Positions 11,835 to 24,479 of a stretch of 64,000 nucleotides of DNA are shown here, one piece after another. The stretch lies in contig OX375872.1 of NCBI GenBank assembly GCA_947359465.1, positions 136,016,011 to 136,080,010 on the forward strand, in the 5' to 3' direction. A model generated the notes under the pieces. The model did no database searches. It saw nothing but the letters and a program-made list of their open reading frames with translations, and was not told the origin of the DNA. The stretch is from Metellina segmentata (Eukaryota > Arthropoda > Arachnida > Araneae > Tetragnathidae). The position numbers and the translations under genes are program-made. Within the stretch, counting starts at the first letter, position 1. The number at the start of each line of letters is the position of its first letter.

Positions 11835-12179
11835 ATATAGAAAATTAGAAACGTGTATTGAACGTGATAAAGTAGAAATGATTATGTTATTATTTACTAC
11901 TACTGAGTAATATGTTCAATACAACCTTTGTACAATGTTTTGTTTTAAGCTAGATTCTTGCAAGTGAACATTACCTTTATTCGGATTATTATCTAGATAT
12001 TGCACTGACTATTTTTAAAGTCTTGTCATTTTTCACCCTTAGGCTAATGTTCTAAATCTGCCATACATGTTTTAGTGACTGATAATAATCTCCTGCTTCC
12101 ATGGAGATAACACAATTGCTTGTTGGTATTATATTCTTATTTAAATTATTGTATTGGTAAGTTTTATATGGATTCAGTT
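11835..12179. other. No feature recognised
   Basis: AT-rich, stop-dense, no visible repeats. Confidence 0.4.
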
Positions 12180-12413
12180 AATTATAGGGAAATCTCTATG
12201 TATCGAATTCTATGTAGCTTCTCAATCTATACACAGATTGAGGAATTACATAGGATTCTCCCAAAATAACCTCTCTATTTAAAGGGTGATTTAAATTGAT
12301 CATGTTATATAGATCGACATGGGGGAATCCGATGTAGTTCCTCAATCTCAAATACATATTATGGAATTGTATCGAATTCATCCTAAATCAACATCTCTAT
12401 CAGCTAAATTTAT

Positions 12414-13169
12414 TTAGATTGATCCTGACATATACACTGAAGAGCAAAAACATTTTGACCACCTACTCAATAACGCGCTGCGTCTAATTTGGCCTGCCAA
12501 ACAGCTGCAACTCGTTCTAGCGTTCATGGTCTGTTCTACCACAACTACAGGTCCCAAAGTCGCCCATGAGAACGTCCCCCAGAGCATATTACCGCCACCA
12601 CCAGCCTGTGTATGACCTGCTGTACAAGAGGGGAGCAACTGTTCGCCTGGCAGACGGCGTACTATGACACGACCATCGACGTGATAAATGAGAAATCGGG
12701 ATTCATCTGACCAGGCAACTCTCTTCCACTCATCCATGGTCCAGTCTCGATGTTCCCGGGCCCACTGTAGGCGTAGTTGACGATGAGGCTTGGTCAACAG
12801 AGGCACAGGAGCGGGACGTCTGCTGCACAGTCCCATATCCAAGAGTGTCCGCTGAACTGTGTGTTCCGAAACACTTGCGCTTGGACCTGCATTGTATTGG
12901 GCTGTCAGCTGAGCCACTGTTTCGCGCCGATTTTGCTTTACCAAGCGGGACAGTCTCCGACGTCCTTTTTCTTTAAGGACGCGTGAACGACCAACACCTT
13001 GGCGTCTACTGCTGGTGTCACCGTCATTTATCCACTTTGCATGAATACTAACAACGTCAGATCGTGAACAACCTACCAGTCGTTCAGTTTCGGTGATACT
13101 CGTTCCGAGTCTTCGGGCCATTACGATCTGCCCTCTATCAAATTCGCTTAGAACAGCAGCCTTTCCCAC
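12414..13169 (-). pseudogene. Tc1-type transposase, C-terminal half deleted
   Basis: The frame encodes GKAAVLSEFDRGQIVMARRL, a paired-type helix-turn-helix region (GRGRSRV-like linker then RRRLSRLVKQNRR), and SEHTVQRTLLDMGL, followed by the first catalytic block VAWSDESRFL and GGGNMLWGTFSWATLG. After EQTMNA the sequence loses homology (RTSCSCLAGQ...), and no DNAxxH or SPDxxPIE block exists. The codon where the family's start Met is expected (before GKAAV) is GTG; the next in-frame ATG would begin inside the DNA-binding region (MARRL). Both defects make the protein inactive. The remaining frame is open for over 200 codons, so inactivation is not ancient. Confidence 0.8.
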
Positions 13170-13316
13170 CACTCGCAAAATAAGGTGCAAGAATAATTAC
13201 TTACCTTCTCCAGCCGCAGTTAAATACCATTCTCACTTAATCACGTGCCCTCCACGTCATCCAGACGAGTTCATTGAAAAATGTGTGGATAGTAATAATG
13301 TTTCGGCTCGTCAGTT
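12435..13316 (-). mobile_element. Internally deleted Tc1-like element (882 bp)
   Basis: Ends CACTGAAGAGCAAAAACATT and (reversed) AACTGACGAGCCGAAACATT form imperfect ~24-bp TIRs, with TA outside each (12433-12434 and 13317-13318). The interior encodes the N-terminal two thirds of a Tc1-type transposase and then jumps to the 3' end, so roughly 0.4-0.5 kb including the second and third catalytic positions is missing compared with the ~1.3-kb family norm. Confidence 0.8.
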
Positions 13317-13570
13317 TATATTTCCATGGGTATGGGTAATCCTCTATGTAGTTCCTCAATCTTAAAAACAGATTGAGGACCTATAATGGAATCCCCAAAA
13401 TTAACCTCTCTGATGGCAAGGTTGATTTAGATTGAGTTAGTTATGGAGATCTTTGTGCGTACGGGGAATCGACGTAGTTCCTGAATCTACAGTACTGATT
13501 GAGGAACTAAATCGGATTCATGCTAATTCAACCTCTCTATCAGCTAGATTGATTTAGATTGAGCCGCGAT

Positions 13571-16785
<3,215 letters not shown>

Positions 16786-16833
<48 letters not shown>
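16786..16833. repeat. (TA)n microsatellite, right part
   Basis: Continuation of the TA tract at 15181-15282 after the mariner-type insertion. Confidence 0.95.
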
Positions 16834-16836
<3 letters not shown>

Positions 16837-16838
<2 letters not shown>

Positions 16839-16990
16839 GCACGGCGTTGCCCGTGCTGTACTTTGTGGGGTTAGTAGGTGTGTCCATTGTGAACGTTTGC
16901 CAACCACCGGTGTTTGCTACGCATTCCCATTTTGTTTGCTTCTCAAACCAACACCACGGATAACGCCGTGATGGCCTCGTCATTGTGAAA
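16837..16990 (-). mobile_element. Helitron-like 3' region fragment
   Basis: Read on the minus strand it matches the 3' half of the element at 55535-56044: GAGGCCATCA.GG, GAAGCAAAC.AAATGGGAAT, CACCGG..GTTGGC, and a terminal hairpin CACGGGCAACGCCGTG. The terminal CTAG of the better copies is not preserved here. Confidence 0.6.
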
Positions 16991-17010
16991 TGCGGCCAAA
17001 TTGGAATTGC

Positions 17011-17427
17011 GAAGAGTGTGGGGTGCCAGCTCAGGTGTTATCTTATAATCTGACCGTGGTTCACATTTACGCGATGTTGTACCCGTATCTTTCCCTTATT
17101 GTATTTAACTCCGACCCTAGTTAATAGGTCGTTGTGTTGCTCGAGAACGTTGATTAAAAATTACCCAATTTCCTCGTAAACTTTCCTTAGGGGATTGATC
17201 CCGGACGTTGACAATACAATGTTATGTTGCTCTAGTACAACGTTAATAAAAAATTACCAATTACCTTGGATCTTTCCCTTAGGGGGATCGATCCCGGACC
17301 GTTGTCAATAGACCGTTGTTTAGTTATTTACGTTAACTAAAAATAACCAATTACCGTCACCGTCGTGAATAGCACGATGTGGATTGATCCCGGACCGTAG
17401 TAAATAGACCGCTGTGTTGCTCTAGTA

Positions 17428-17432
<5 letters not shown>
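17011..17432 (+). repeat. SINE body with a tandemly amplified 3' part
   Basis: The body begins GAAGAGTGTGGGGTGCCAGC. The 3' segment (TTTCCCTTAGGG, GATTGATCCCGGACC, AATAGACCGTTGTGTTGCTC, GTTAACTAAAAATTACC) then repeats about three to four times; GAT.GATCCCGG cores at 17193, 17286 and 17382 are 93-96 bases apart. No other copy in the window shows this. Confidence 0.8.

Positions 17433-17495
<63 letters not shown>
17430..17495. repeat. (TA)n microsatellite
   Basis: About 65 bases of TA directly after the amplified SINE tail. Confidence 0.9.
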
Positions 17496-19154
17496 CCTTT
17501 GTATTTCTCCAGTGCAAAGTATTAAATATCTACCTACTCATAACTAAATAAAACATTCAAAGTGTACTGACCAACTGAGGATTTTATTCAGGACACATCA
17601 TACTTATCATTATTCATCTGAACGTATTCCTTATTATTTATTAAATTGTTTATTGATAGGGAATGAATTAAAACATCTGGATGGACTTACATAAAAAAAA
17701 ATAACAACCAAAGGGATTACGTGGACACACAGTGGGTAAAACTATAGTAAAACAAATCAAAATGTATATTTTTTTATTCTGCTATATAAATCAAAGAAAC
17801 TGTTTTGATTACATCCGTTGTGTAATCCAGCAGTTTATTAACTTCATTGGAAAACTCGCGAATTAATAAGTACGCTTAGTAAAACTCGGAAAAGGGCAAT
17901 AACCAGTTAACATTTTTTTTTGTTAGGGGATTAATTCTGATGACGTGACATCCATTAAGCATAATTACAGAAAATGAAAACTTAATCTGTTGTCTAGACG
18001 AATACTGAACATTTTATTACTCTAACGAAGAAAGTTACATAACTATTTCTGATTTCACAGAATTTTTATGCCCAGTAGTTTCTTATAAGGATTTTTATAG
18101 GCATGTGTCAGAATTGTTTTCCGGAGATCTTACTTCATTTTTGCTATTTTGTTCATGGGATTTACTCTTTTTCGGAATTTTATCTTTGTTGTATCAACAA
18201 AATGACACTAGAGTGTGATACGTTGAAAACTATAGAGGGACTATGTTGAAAAATATCGAGTAAATTTCAAATTGACTACATTGAATAAAATAGAGCAAAT
18301 TGCAGATTGACTTTTCTGAAAAATATAGTGTAAACAGCAGATTGTTTACGTTGAAGAACATAGAGTGATATGTTGAAAGATATAAAGGAAACTATACAGC
18401 GACTATATTGAAATCAGATAAAATTTCCTTGATTGTGATACAATTTCATGATTTTATTTTGTCGGAAACTTATTTTTTCCATTGAATACCTCTCGGTCAA
18501 CACTCGTACATCAGCATTCTATATAATACGATACAGAATATAATTACTGTCCACATGTGCTTTTTAAAATGAAGCTTACTTTATTGATATAATGATACTT
18601 AACATTATTAATGACTATATATGCCCATGACTATAGAGATAATGAGGATACACTTTGTTATATTTACGATAATGTTGAGAAATTAGGAAAAATAATAAAA
18701 ATATCGCTTTTTATCAAGTAGTTTTTCAGACTGATAAATTACATAGTACAGTAGGCTTTTGTGCTAGAGAAGAGTTAGTATGCCACTTAATATAAAAAAT
18801 AGAGTCCGCCTATACACAGGACTAAGTATCTTTATGCATTCCTCTTCTGGCAACCCATAACTCACAGTATACTTTTGTGGAGATTATATTAAATTTTCTT
18901 CTTTCCTGTCGTAGCACATATGAGTCTATACAAGACGGTAAATTGTATTCTGGCGTTCATAATGAAATAGGGTGAATAAAAGAATCATATATATATATTT
19001 TGTAGATGGTAGTTTTAAATGTTAAGCATTCGGCATTATACTATTAACCTTCACAGTCATCATTAGTGTCCATAGTTTGAATATAGTTTACGAAATTTAC
19101 ATTAAAAATCAGCATGAATTTAGTTAAGGCGTCTGTGTTTAGGACTTTTTTCTA
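17496..19154. other. AT-rich DNA with a short degenerate repeat
   Basis: Between about 18215 and 18425 a loose ~55-base repeat recurs (TTGAAAAATATAGAGTAAA, AGATTGACT). Elsewhere I see nothing. Confidence 0.4.
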
Positions 19155-19320
19155 TAAACCCCCAGATGGTTTCGACGAGATGTCTCGTTAAAATCATCAT
19201 AAATTTAATTAATGTGTCTGAAGCTAGTATTTATTTTTTAAACCTCAAAATGGTTTCGAAGACATATATCTCATTAAAATCATCATCAATTTAGAAAAAG
19301 CGTATGAAGGATCTGTTTCT
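19155..19320 (+). repeat. 82-bp repeat, TTAACCCTCC/GATATC family
   Basis: Units starting AAACCCCCAGATGGTTTCGACG (19157) and AAACCTCAAAATGGTTTCGAAG (19239), each followed by ATCATCAT.AATTTA. The next unit begins at 22385, on the other side of the piggyBac-like element, showing that the element split this array. Confidence 0.7.
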
Positions 19321-19485
19321 TTAACACTAGAACAGCCGGATTTTAGACTTACCTAGAACCGTCGTTGGGGGTCAAATTGACCCTCGTAAGAAATGCAAGC
19401 CATATTAAACTAAATTTTTAATAATTGATAAAGCATGTTGAAATGACAGTATATAAGAGTTTTTATAGGTTTTTTTTCCTATGAT

Positions 19486-20398
19486 AATATTATACACAAT
19501 ATTATATATATACATTACATTATACTATATTGGAATGTATAATCTTACACAATATTATACATTACATTATACTATATTGGAATGTATAATCTTACACAAT
19601 ATTATACATTACATTATACTATATTGGAATGTATAATCTTACACAATATTATACATTACATTATACTATATTGGAATGTATAATCTTACACAATATTATA
19701 CATTACATTATACTATATTGGAATGCATAATCTTACACAATATTATACATTACATTATACTATATTGGAATGCATAATCTTACACAATATTATACATTAC
19801 ATTATACTATATTGGAATGTATAATCTTACACAATATTATACATTACATTATACTATATTGGAATGTATAATCTTACACAATATTATACATTACATTATA
19901 CTATATTGGAATGCATAATCTTACACAATATTATACATTACATTATACTATATTGGAATGAATAATCTTACACAATATTATACATTACATTATACTATAT
20001 TGGAATGTATAATCTTACACAATATTATACATTACATTATACTATATTTGAATGTATAATCTTACACAATAGTATACATTACATTGTACTATATTGGAAT
20101 GTATAATCTTACACAATATTATACATTACATTATACTATATTGGAATGCATAATCTTACACAATAGTATACATTACATTATACTATATTGGAATGTATAA
20201 TCTTACACAATATTATACATTACATTATACTATATTGGAATGCATAATCTTACACAATATTATACATTACATTATACTATATTGGAATGTATAATCTTAC
20301 ACAATATTATACATTACATTGTACTATATTGGAATGTATAATCTTACACAATATTATACATTACATTATACTATATTGGAATGTATAATATTACACAA
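19486..20398. repeat. 47-bp minisatellite, 19 copies
   Basis: TTGGAATG landmarks at 19530, 19577, 19624 and on to 20376 are spaced exactly 47 bases. Unit composition: GTATAATCTTACACAATATT, ATACATTACATTATACTATA, TTGGAAT. Copies differ mainly at one base after TTGGAATG (T, C or A) and at ATATT/ATAGT, with no length change across the array. Confidence 0.97.
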
Positions 20399-20554
20399 TT
20401 TTTTTTCTTTAGTAGGAGTACGTGATCAGAAAACAAACAAAATATACAAATGCAAATAATACAAATTAGCACACAACATGTTTTAAAGTGAGATTACAAA
20501 AAACATGAACTATGAATAATCACAATGTGTTCCAAAGTTCAATAGACATTAGAG

Positions 20555-20990
20555 CATGTGGAACAGTATGAACACTTAACAGTGACATCAACATACTCGT
20601 TTTTTCACAAATTGGTATCTGGTATCCCTCACAACTGGCATAAGTCTTATTCTGCCCCTTGCAAAGTTCAAAGGCAAATTTATTTCATTTTGGGGTCTGT
20701 ACTTGAACAATTGGGGGCATCTGTTGCGTAAAGCACCAATGGTAGTTCTTTCACGAGCGAAAAAACAAATTTTCCATGTAAAAGTTTGGAGCCAGGGGAT
20801 TCCTTGAAAATTAGTCAATCATTAAGTGCAGTAGTGTCATGGACGTTATTATAAACATGAAGAGGCCACCTACAAGTTCCACATATCGTAGTATATTTCC
20901 TTAGCATCTAATCTACTACATCTACGCCACATTTAGTATGATTGTAATAAGTGACGATGTTCGGCTTCTTTGTGCTGTTGGCAAGCACAT
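20555..20990 (-). pseudogene. piggyBac-type transposase C-terminal remnant
   Basis: Reading the minus strand from about 20985: NIVTYYNHTKCGVDVVD, stop, MLRKYTTICGTCRWPLHVYN, then NVHDTTALND. This is the segment around the third catalytic Asp of piggyBac transposases (YYN.TKGGVD..DQM......RRWP....Y...D....NA). Frame changes follow, then LVKELPLVL, RGRIRLMPVVRD and a Cys-rich KCSYCSTC end. The usual Gln after GVDxxD is a stop codon, and several other stops and shifts exist. The upstream two thirds, including the first two catalytic Asp residues, were not found, so the protein is dead. Confidence 0.7.
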
Positions 20991-21229
20991 TCGTATGCAT
21001 GGAGCTAAGAATCGTGACATTCTTTTAATACACACAGATCTATGTATATAGATCTGTGTGAATCACTGATATCTGAATCTAACGGCTTCAGGAGGGCAAG
21101 GGCTTTCTGTCTAATCAATTCTCTCGACATGGTATACGAAGGAGTATCAATAAGTAACGCACATAGTGTAATAAGTAATAATAATAATAAAAGCAATTAA
21201 TGACTATAGGAAACCAATATGAAGTATTA

Positions 21230-21420
21230 CCCATTTATTACTTTTCCACATAATTTCCATGCATGTTGACGCATTTTTCCCAACGATGGATCAGTTTGAA
21301 AATCCCGGTCTCAAAACTTTGTCAGCTGCGTGAAGAGCCACCTTCGCACGGCCCGTTTGAGTACCGTCGTAAGAGTCAAACTTCTTACCATCAAAGAACG
21401 TTTATATGGGTCCAAAGCAC
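21230..21420 (-). pseudogene. Mariner transposase C-terminus, left arm
   Basis: Minus-strand reading gives FGPI, stop, TFFDGKKFDSYD, then ALKRAVRRWLFTQLTKF and in a shifted frame ETGIFKLIHRWEKCVNMHGN, YVEK, stop. It is the inverted partner of the right-arm remnant, better preserved at the very C-terminus. Confidence 0.75.
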
Positions 21421-21479
21421 AATGCGACAAATCAACACATTCGATAGCTGCACGACATCGCTCGTCCGCATGTGTCTCG

Positions 21480-21753
21480 CATAGTTCGGGCAAAAGTGCA
21501 GGGTTTCAGTTGGAAAGTTTTGGAGCACCGTCCATACAGCCTGGACCTCGCACCCTCCGATTTCCATCTGTTTGGACCCATAAAGAAGTTCCTTGACCGT
21601 AAGAAGTTTGATTCTGACGACGGCACTCAAACGGGCCGTGCGAAGGTGGCTCTTCTCGCAGCCGACGGAGTTTCATGAGACCGATATTTTCAAACTGATC
21701 CATCGTTGGAAAAAATGCCTCAACATGCATGAAAATTACGTGGAAAAGTAATA
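21480..21753 (+). pseudogene. Mariner transposase C-terminus, right arm
   Basis: The frame gives RAKVQGFSWKVLEHRPYS, LDLAPSDFHLFGPIKKFLD, RKKFDSDD and, after a frameshift, ETDIFKLIHRWKKCLNMHEN ending YVEK and a stop. SPDLAPSDFH carries the third catalytic Asp of mariner (DD34D-type) transposases; the first two are absent. Confidence 0.75.
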
Positions 21754-22384
21754 AATGGATAATACTTTCATATCTGCATCCTATTCTCATTAATTGCTTT
21801 TATTATTATTATTTTTTACAAATGTGCGTTACTTATTGATATTCCCTCGTATACGGAAAAATGTTTACACACTGGTTGAAATCAAAAACGTCAAAAACGC
21901 AATTGTGCGAAGTGGCGTCGAGTTTCGTTCTCGATAGTAGCTATAGCAAGACTGGTCTCCCTCCAAAAGTTCTGTAGCACACCAGCGCTCCTAGGATGCG
22001 AGCGGATTTCAGAGAACTGTCAGAGTGCTTAGAGCTAACTCGCTAACTGTCGCGATAGTCATCGCAAGCAAACTAAATTTTTCGATGTGAGTTTCCCCAT
22101 GCGCATAAAACAAAAATGAGGCATCGGGAATTCAATAACAGACATTCACTTGAATATCGGTAATTTTTCTTATCAGGGTCAAAATGACCCCTGTTGGCTG
22201 TTCTAGGTATTTCTTAGATTATTTAATTTAATAATTAACACAGGAATATGAAAAATTGTCACACTACACTTGGAAGCATTTTAAGAAAGGTAAAAAATAT
22301 GAGCTTCGATGTTCAACTGTATGGCCAAATGAAGCATGAGAAATTGAAAAAAGGGTCAAAATGACCCAAAAGGCGCTACTAGTC

Positions 22385-22480
22385 TTAAACCTCCAAATCG
22401 TTTCGATCATTAAAATCATCATAAATTTAGTTTGGCTGCCCGGGTGACTTTTGTTGCGAAACTGTTTAGTAACGGAAATG
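22385..22480 (+). repeat. 82-bp repeat, resumed after the piggyBac-like element
   Basis: TTAAACCTCCAAATCGTTTCG then ATTAAAATCATCATAAATTT continues the unit interrupted at 19320. Confidence 0.6.
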
Positions 22481-22914
22481 AAACAAATTGTTTTCAATGC
22501 AGATTCGCGCATTGGTGATTATTTAGTTGAGGCAACTAAATAAATACAACCAGTTCCATTTTGAGGGTGACGAAATTGCTTTAGTATCGCATTCGTGGGA
22601 ATAATAGCACGTACATATTGAGACCTGTTCGCTCGCACGGGTGATTATTTTGTAGACTACTTGCATGCAACGAGTAAACATCGTATCGTTTTCCTTCCTC
22701 CCTTTCTTATTGTAAACAATAAACATCACTTCGATGGACACAGAATCGTTTATTAGTGAAATTGGAAAGACTAACGTTATTTGATTGCAAGAATGAAGGA
22801 ATATTCCGATAAACATTTTGAAAGAAATTGTGGTTGGAAGTTTGTGAGAACGTTGTAGAAAACTGGAGTAATTTTGAGTCAGCTGAATAAGCGAAAAATG
22901 TATTGGTATAGATT
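22481..22914. other. No feature recognised
   Basis: Overlapping minus-strand frames at 22523-22816 and 22707-23048 lack motifs and partly run into the Helitron-like element. Confidence 0.4.
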
Positions 22915-23638
22915 TCTAATATTATAAAAGGAAGTGTTTGTATGTCTGTTTGTTTGTTTGTTTCTTGCACGCAAAGTCCTGACGAATCTATGGCACTTGC
23001 AGTAATGGGATTTGGCGTAGTCCAAATATTTTGTAATTTTAGCGCCACGGCAAATTTTAAAATTCAATCTACAACATTTTTAAATGAATTTAATGAGATT
23101 ATATCATTATTGAATGCAACTGCATAGAAGATGACAGATTCGAAATTTATTTTTTTCGTTTCCGTTTTGATTTTGCGTTGAAGAATGATTTTCCAGCCAG
23201 ACGATACAAAACAAATAACCTTTTTCCTGTAGTTACTTAGTTCTTTTTTCTATCTCCTAGACCGTTAAAGATAGAGTAAAAATTTTAACGGATTTGAAAT
23301 CTGCGGAAAATTTCACTTTAAATCGATACTTAAAAATATATATATTTTTACATTTTCGCAAGAGATTGTGACGTCCCGTGAACTTTCGTTTTCCGAAAAT
23401 AAACAGATTGCATTTTCTGCTTTTCGCGTTAAAATAAAAATATGAAAATATTACATTTTCTGCCCTATTCTATTTCATCGAAGGAGAGAAAAAATTAGAA
23501 ATATTTTGACTGAGACTGTCAAGTTCTTTTTTCGTAAAATGGGAATCATTAAAGATTGATTGAAAATTTCAACGGACTTTTACACCAGATTATTACATTA
23601 CACCACGGGTAATGCAGGGCTAGCCACGCAGTGGCTAG
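22915..23638 (+). mobile_element. Helitron-like non-autonomous element, copy 1
   Basis: Starts TCTAATATTATAAAAGGAAG with TGTTTGTTTG shortly after, and ends CCACGCAGTGGCTAG (CTAG at 23635-23638) followed by T. The last ~35 bases align with those of the 55535-56044 element (CACGRGYAAYGC ... CCACGCARTGGCTAG). There are no terminal inverted repeats, as expected for rolling-circle elements, and no Rep/helicase remnant. Confidence 0.6.
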
Positions 23639-23920
23639 TATTACATATATATCACTTTCATTTTATGCAATACATAGTTGAACCAAATATTATTACCTAT
23701 TTTTTCTTGAAATCTTCAGTAATACTTTTCTGAAATTTTGTTATTGGGAAAAACATTCAAATCTTTATTTGGAAAAAGTATTTTTCGTGTTAGTGAAATT
23801 ATTATTACTTTGCTGCTATAGACAATCGCAGTGATGTATAATGATATTAAATATGTGGTAAATATTGTATCAACAGGCTATCCAAGTTCTGTTTACTCAT
23901 CCGGAAATAATTAATATATA
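23639..23920. other. Short AT-rich spacer
   Basis: No feature seen. Confidence 0.4.
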
Positions 23921-24150
23921 ATAGGCGATCAAAAAATTTCCTTTCGAAGGCTGTGCAATCCAGATTTGGTATGCCAGTCATGCAAAAGTGCCTTGAGAAT
24001 TTAGGCAATACATAGTTGAACTCCTATTCCTGCTGCCGAAACTGTCTGATGCACTTCTACGTCCGACAAGGACCGTCCAACAAGATCAAGGACTTTTTTA
24101 AGGGACCGAAGGCGTGAAAATCGCATGAGGAGACATCAGGTTGACCGTAC
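23921..24150 (-). pseudogene. Mariner transposase 3'-end fragment
   Basis: Minus-strand reading gives QPDVSSCDFHAFGPLKKVLD then VGRSLSDVEVHQTVSAAG, matching the SPDLSPCDFHxFGPLKK segment around the third catalytic Asp of mariner-type transposases, plus the following basic stretch. The end GGCGATCAAAAAATTTC at 23924 may be the terminal repeat. No first or second catalytic Asp is present. It abuts a Tc1 fragment at about 24150. Confidence 0.55.
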
Positions 24151-24454
24151 TACGTGTCAGGTGAACCGTACCGCTGTGGTGTAAGTGTACTAGAAATGAC
24201 TACCAAATGGGTCCGGCTATCAAAGGATATAACACCCCAAACTATAACGCCCTGTTGTGGCATGTGTGAAGTGCGATGGTAAGGGCATGATCCCCACGCT
24301 GCCCTGGACGTCTCCTGATATGTTTGCGGTTGTTGTCAGGACATAGTTGGACTCGTCACTAAAGACTATACATCCCCAGTCAGTGCCGTTCCAAGTTGAT
24401 CAAGCCCGGCACAACTTCTTCTTGGTGCGTCGATTTTTTTGTTATAATAGAGTA
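24151..24454 (-). pseudogene. Tc1-like transposase fragment with one TIR
   Basis: The TIR (reversed ACTCTATTATAACAAAAAAATCG ending in GACGCACC) ends at 24454 with TA beyond and matches the element at 40147. Minus-strand reading gives WNGTDWGCIVFSDESNYVL (first catalytic Asp) and, after a frame change, PDNNRKHIRRRPGQRGDHAL followed by TIALHTCHNRAL. It stops near PQRYGSPDT, where the mariner fragment begins. Confidence 0.65.
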
Positions 24455-24479
24455 TATTTAAGCAGCTCAAGTATAACTG

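Larger units (their letters stand above)
12180..13570. repeat. 126-bp hairpin-bearing tandem repeat, split by a Tc1
   Basis: Four units are visible, two on each side of the Tc1 at 12435-13316. Each unit contains GTAGTTCCTCAATCT, a short loop and AGATTGAGGAACTA (a potential hairpin), then AACCTCTCTAT and GATTTAGATTGA. TCTCAATCT/CCTCAATCT cores at 12216 and 12344, and at 13352 and 13478, are each about 126 bases apart. Confidence 0.75.
21135..21851. mobile_element. Palindromic mariner derivative (717 bp)
   Basis: Ends TACGAAGGAGTATCAATAAG and (reversed) TACGAGGGAATATCAATAAG, with TA outside both (21133-21134, 21852-21853). Inverted similarity continues for about 285 bp on each arm. Both arms encode the same mariner transposase C-terminus reading outward. 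The centre (about 21421-21572) carries additional upstream coding sequence belonging to the right arm. Same architecture as 10241-10792 but from a different transposon family. Nested in the piggyBac-like element. Confidence 0.8.
19325..22384 (-). mobile_element. Degenerate piggyBac-like element with TTAA ends
   Basis: TTAA at 19321-19324 and 22385-22388 flanks the segment, and the outer sequences on both sides belong to one tandem repeat, as expected for a TTAA insertion. Ends CACTAGAACAGCC and (reversed) GACTAGTAGCGCC are similar. Subterminal motifs GGGTCAAATTGACCC (near 19370), GGGTCAAAATGACCC (22168-22185 and 22354-22368) and ACCTAGAAC/GTTCTAGGT form internal inverted repeats. A piggyBac-type transposase remnant lies on the minus strand. 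The element has accumulated a 47-bp minisatellite and a palindromic mariner derivative. Confidence 0.7.

Noticed and set aside
19486..20398. CRISPR array
   Set aside because: The 47-bp units are contiguous with no unique spacers, and the DNA is eukaryotic.
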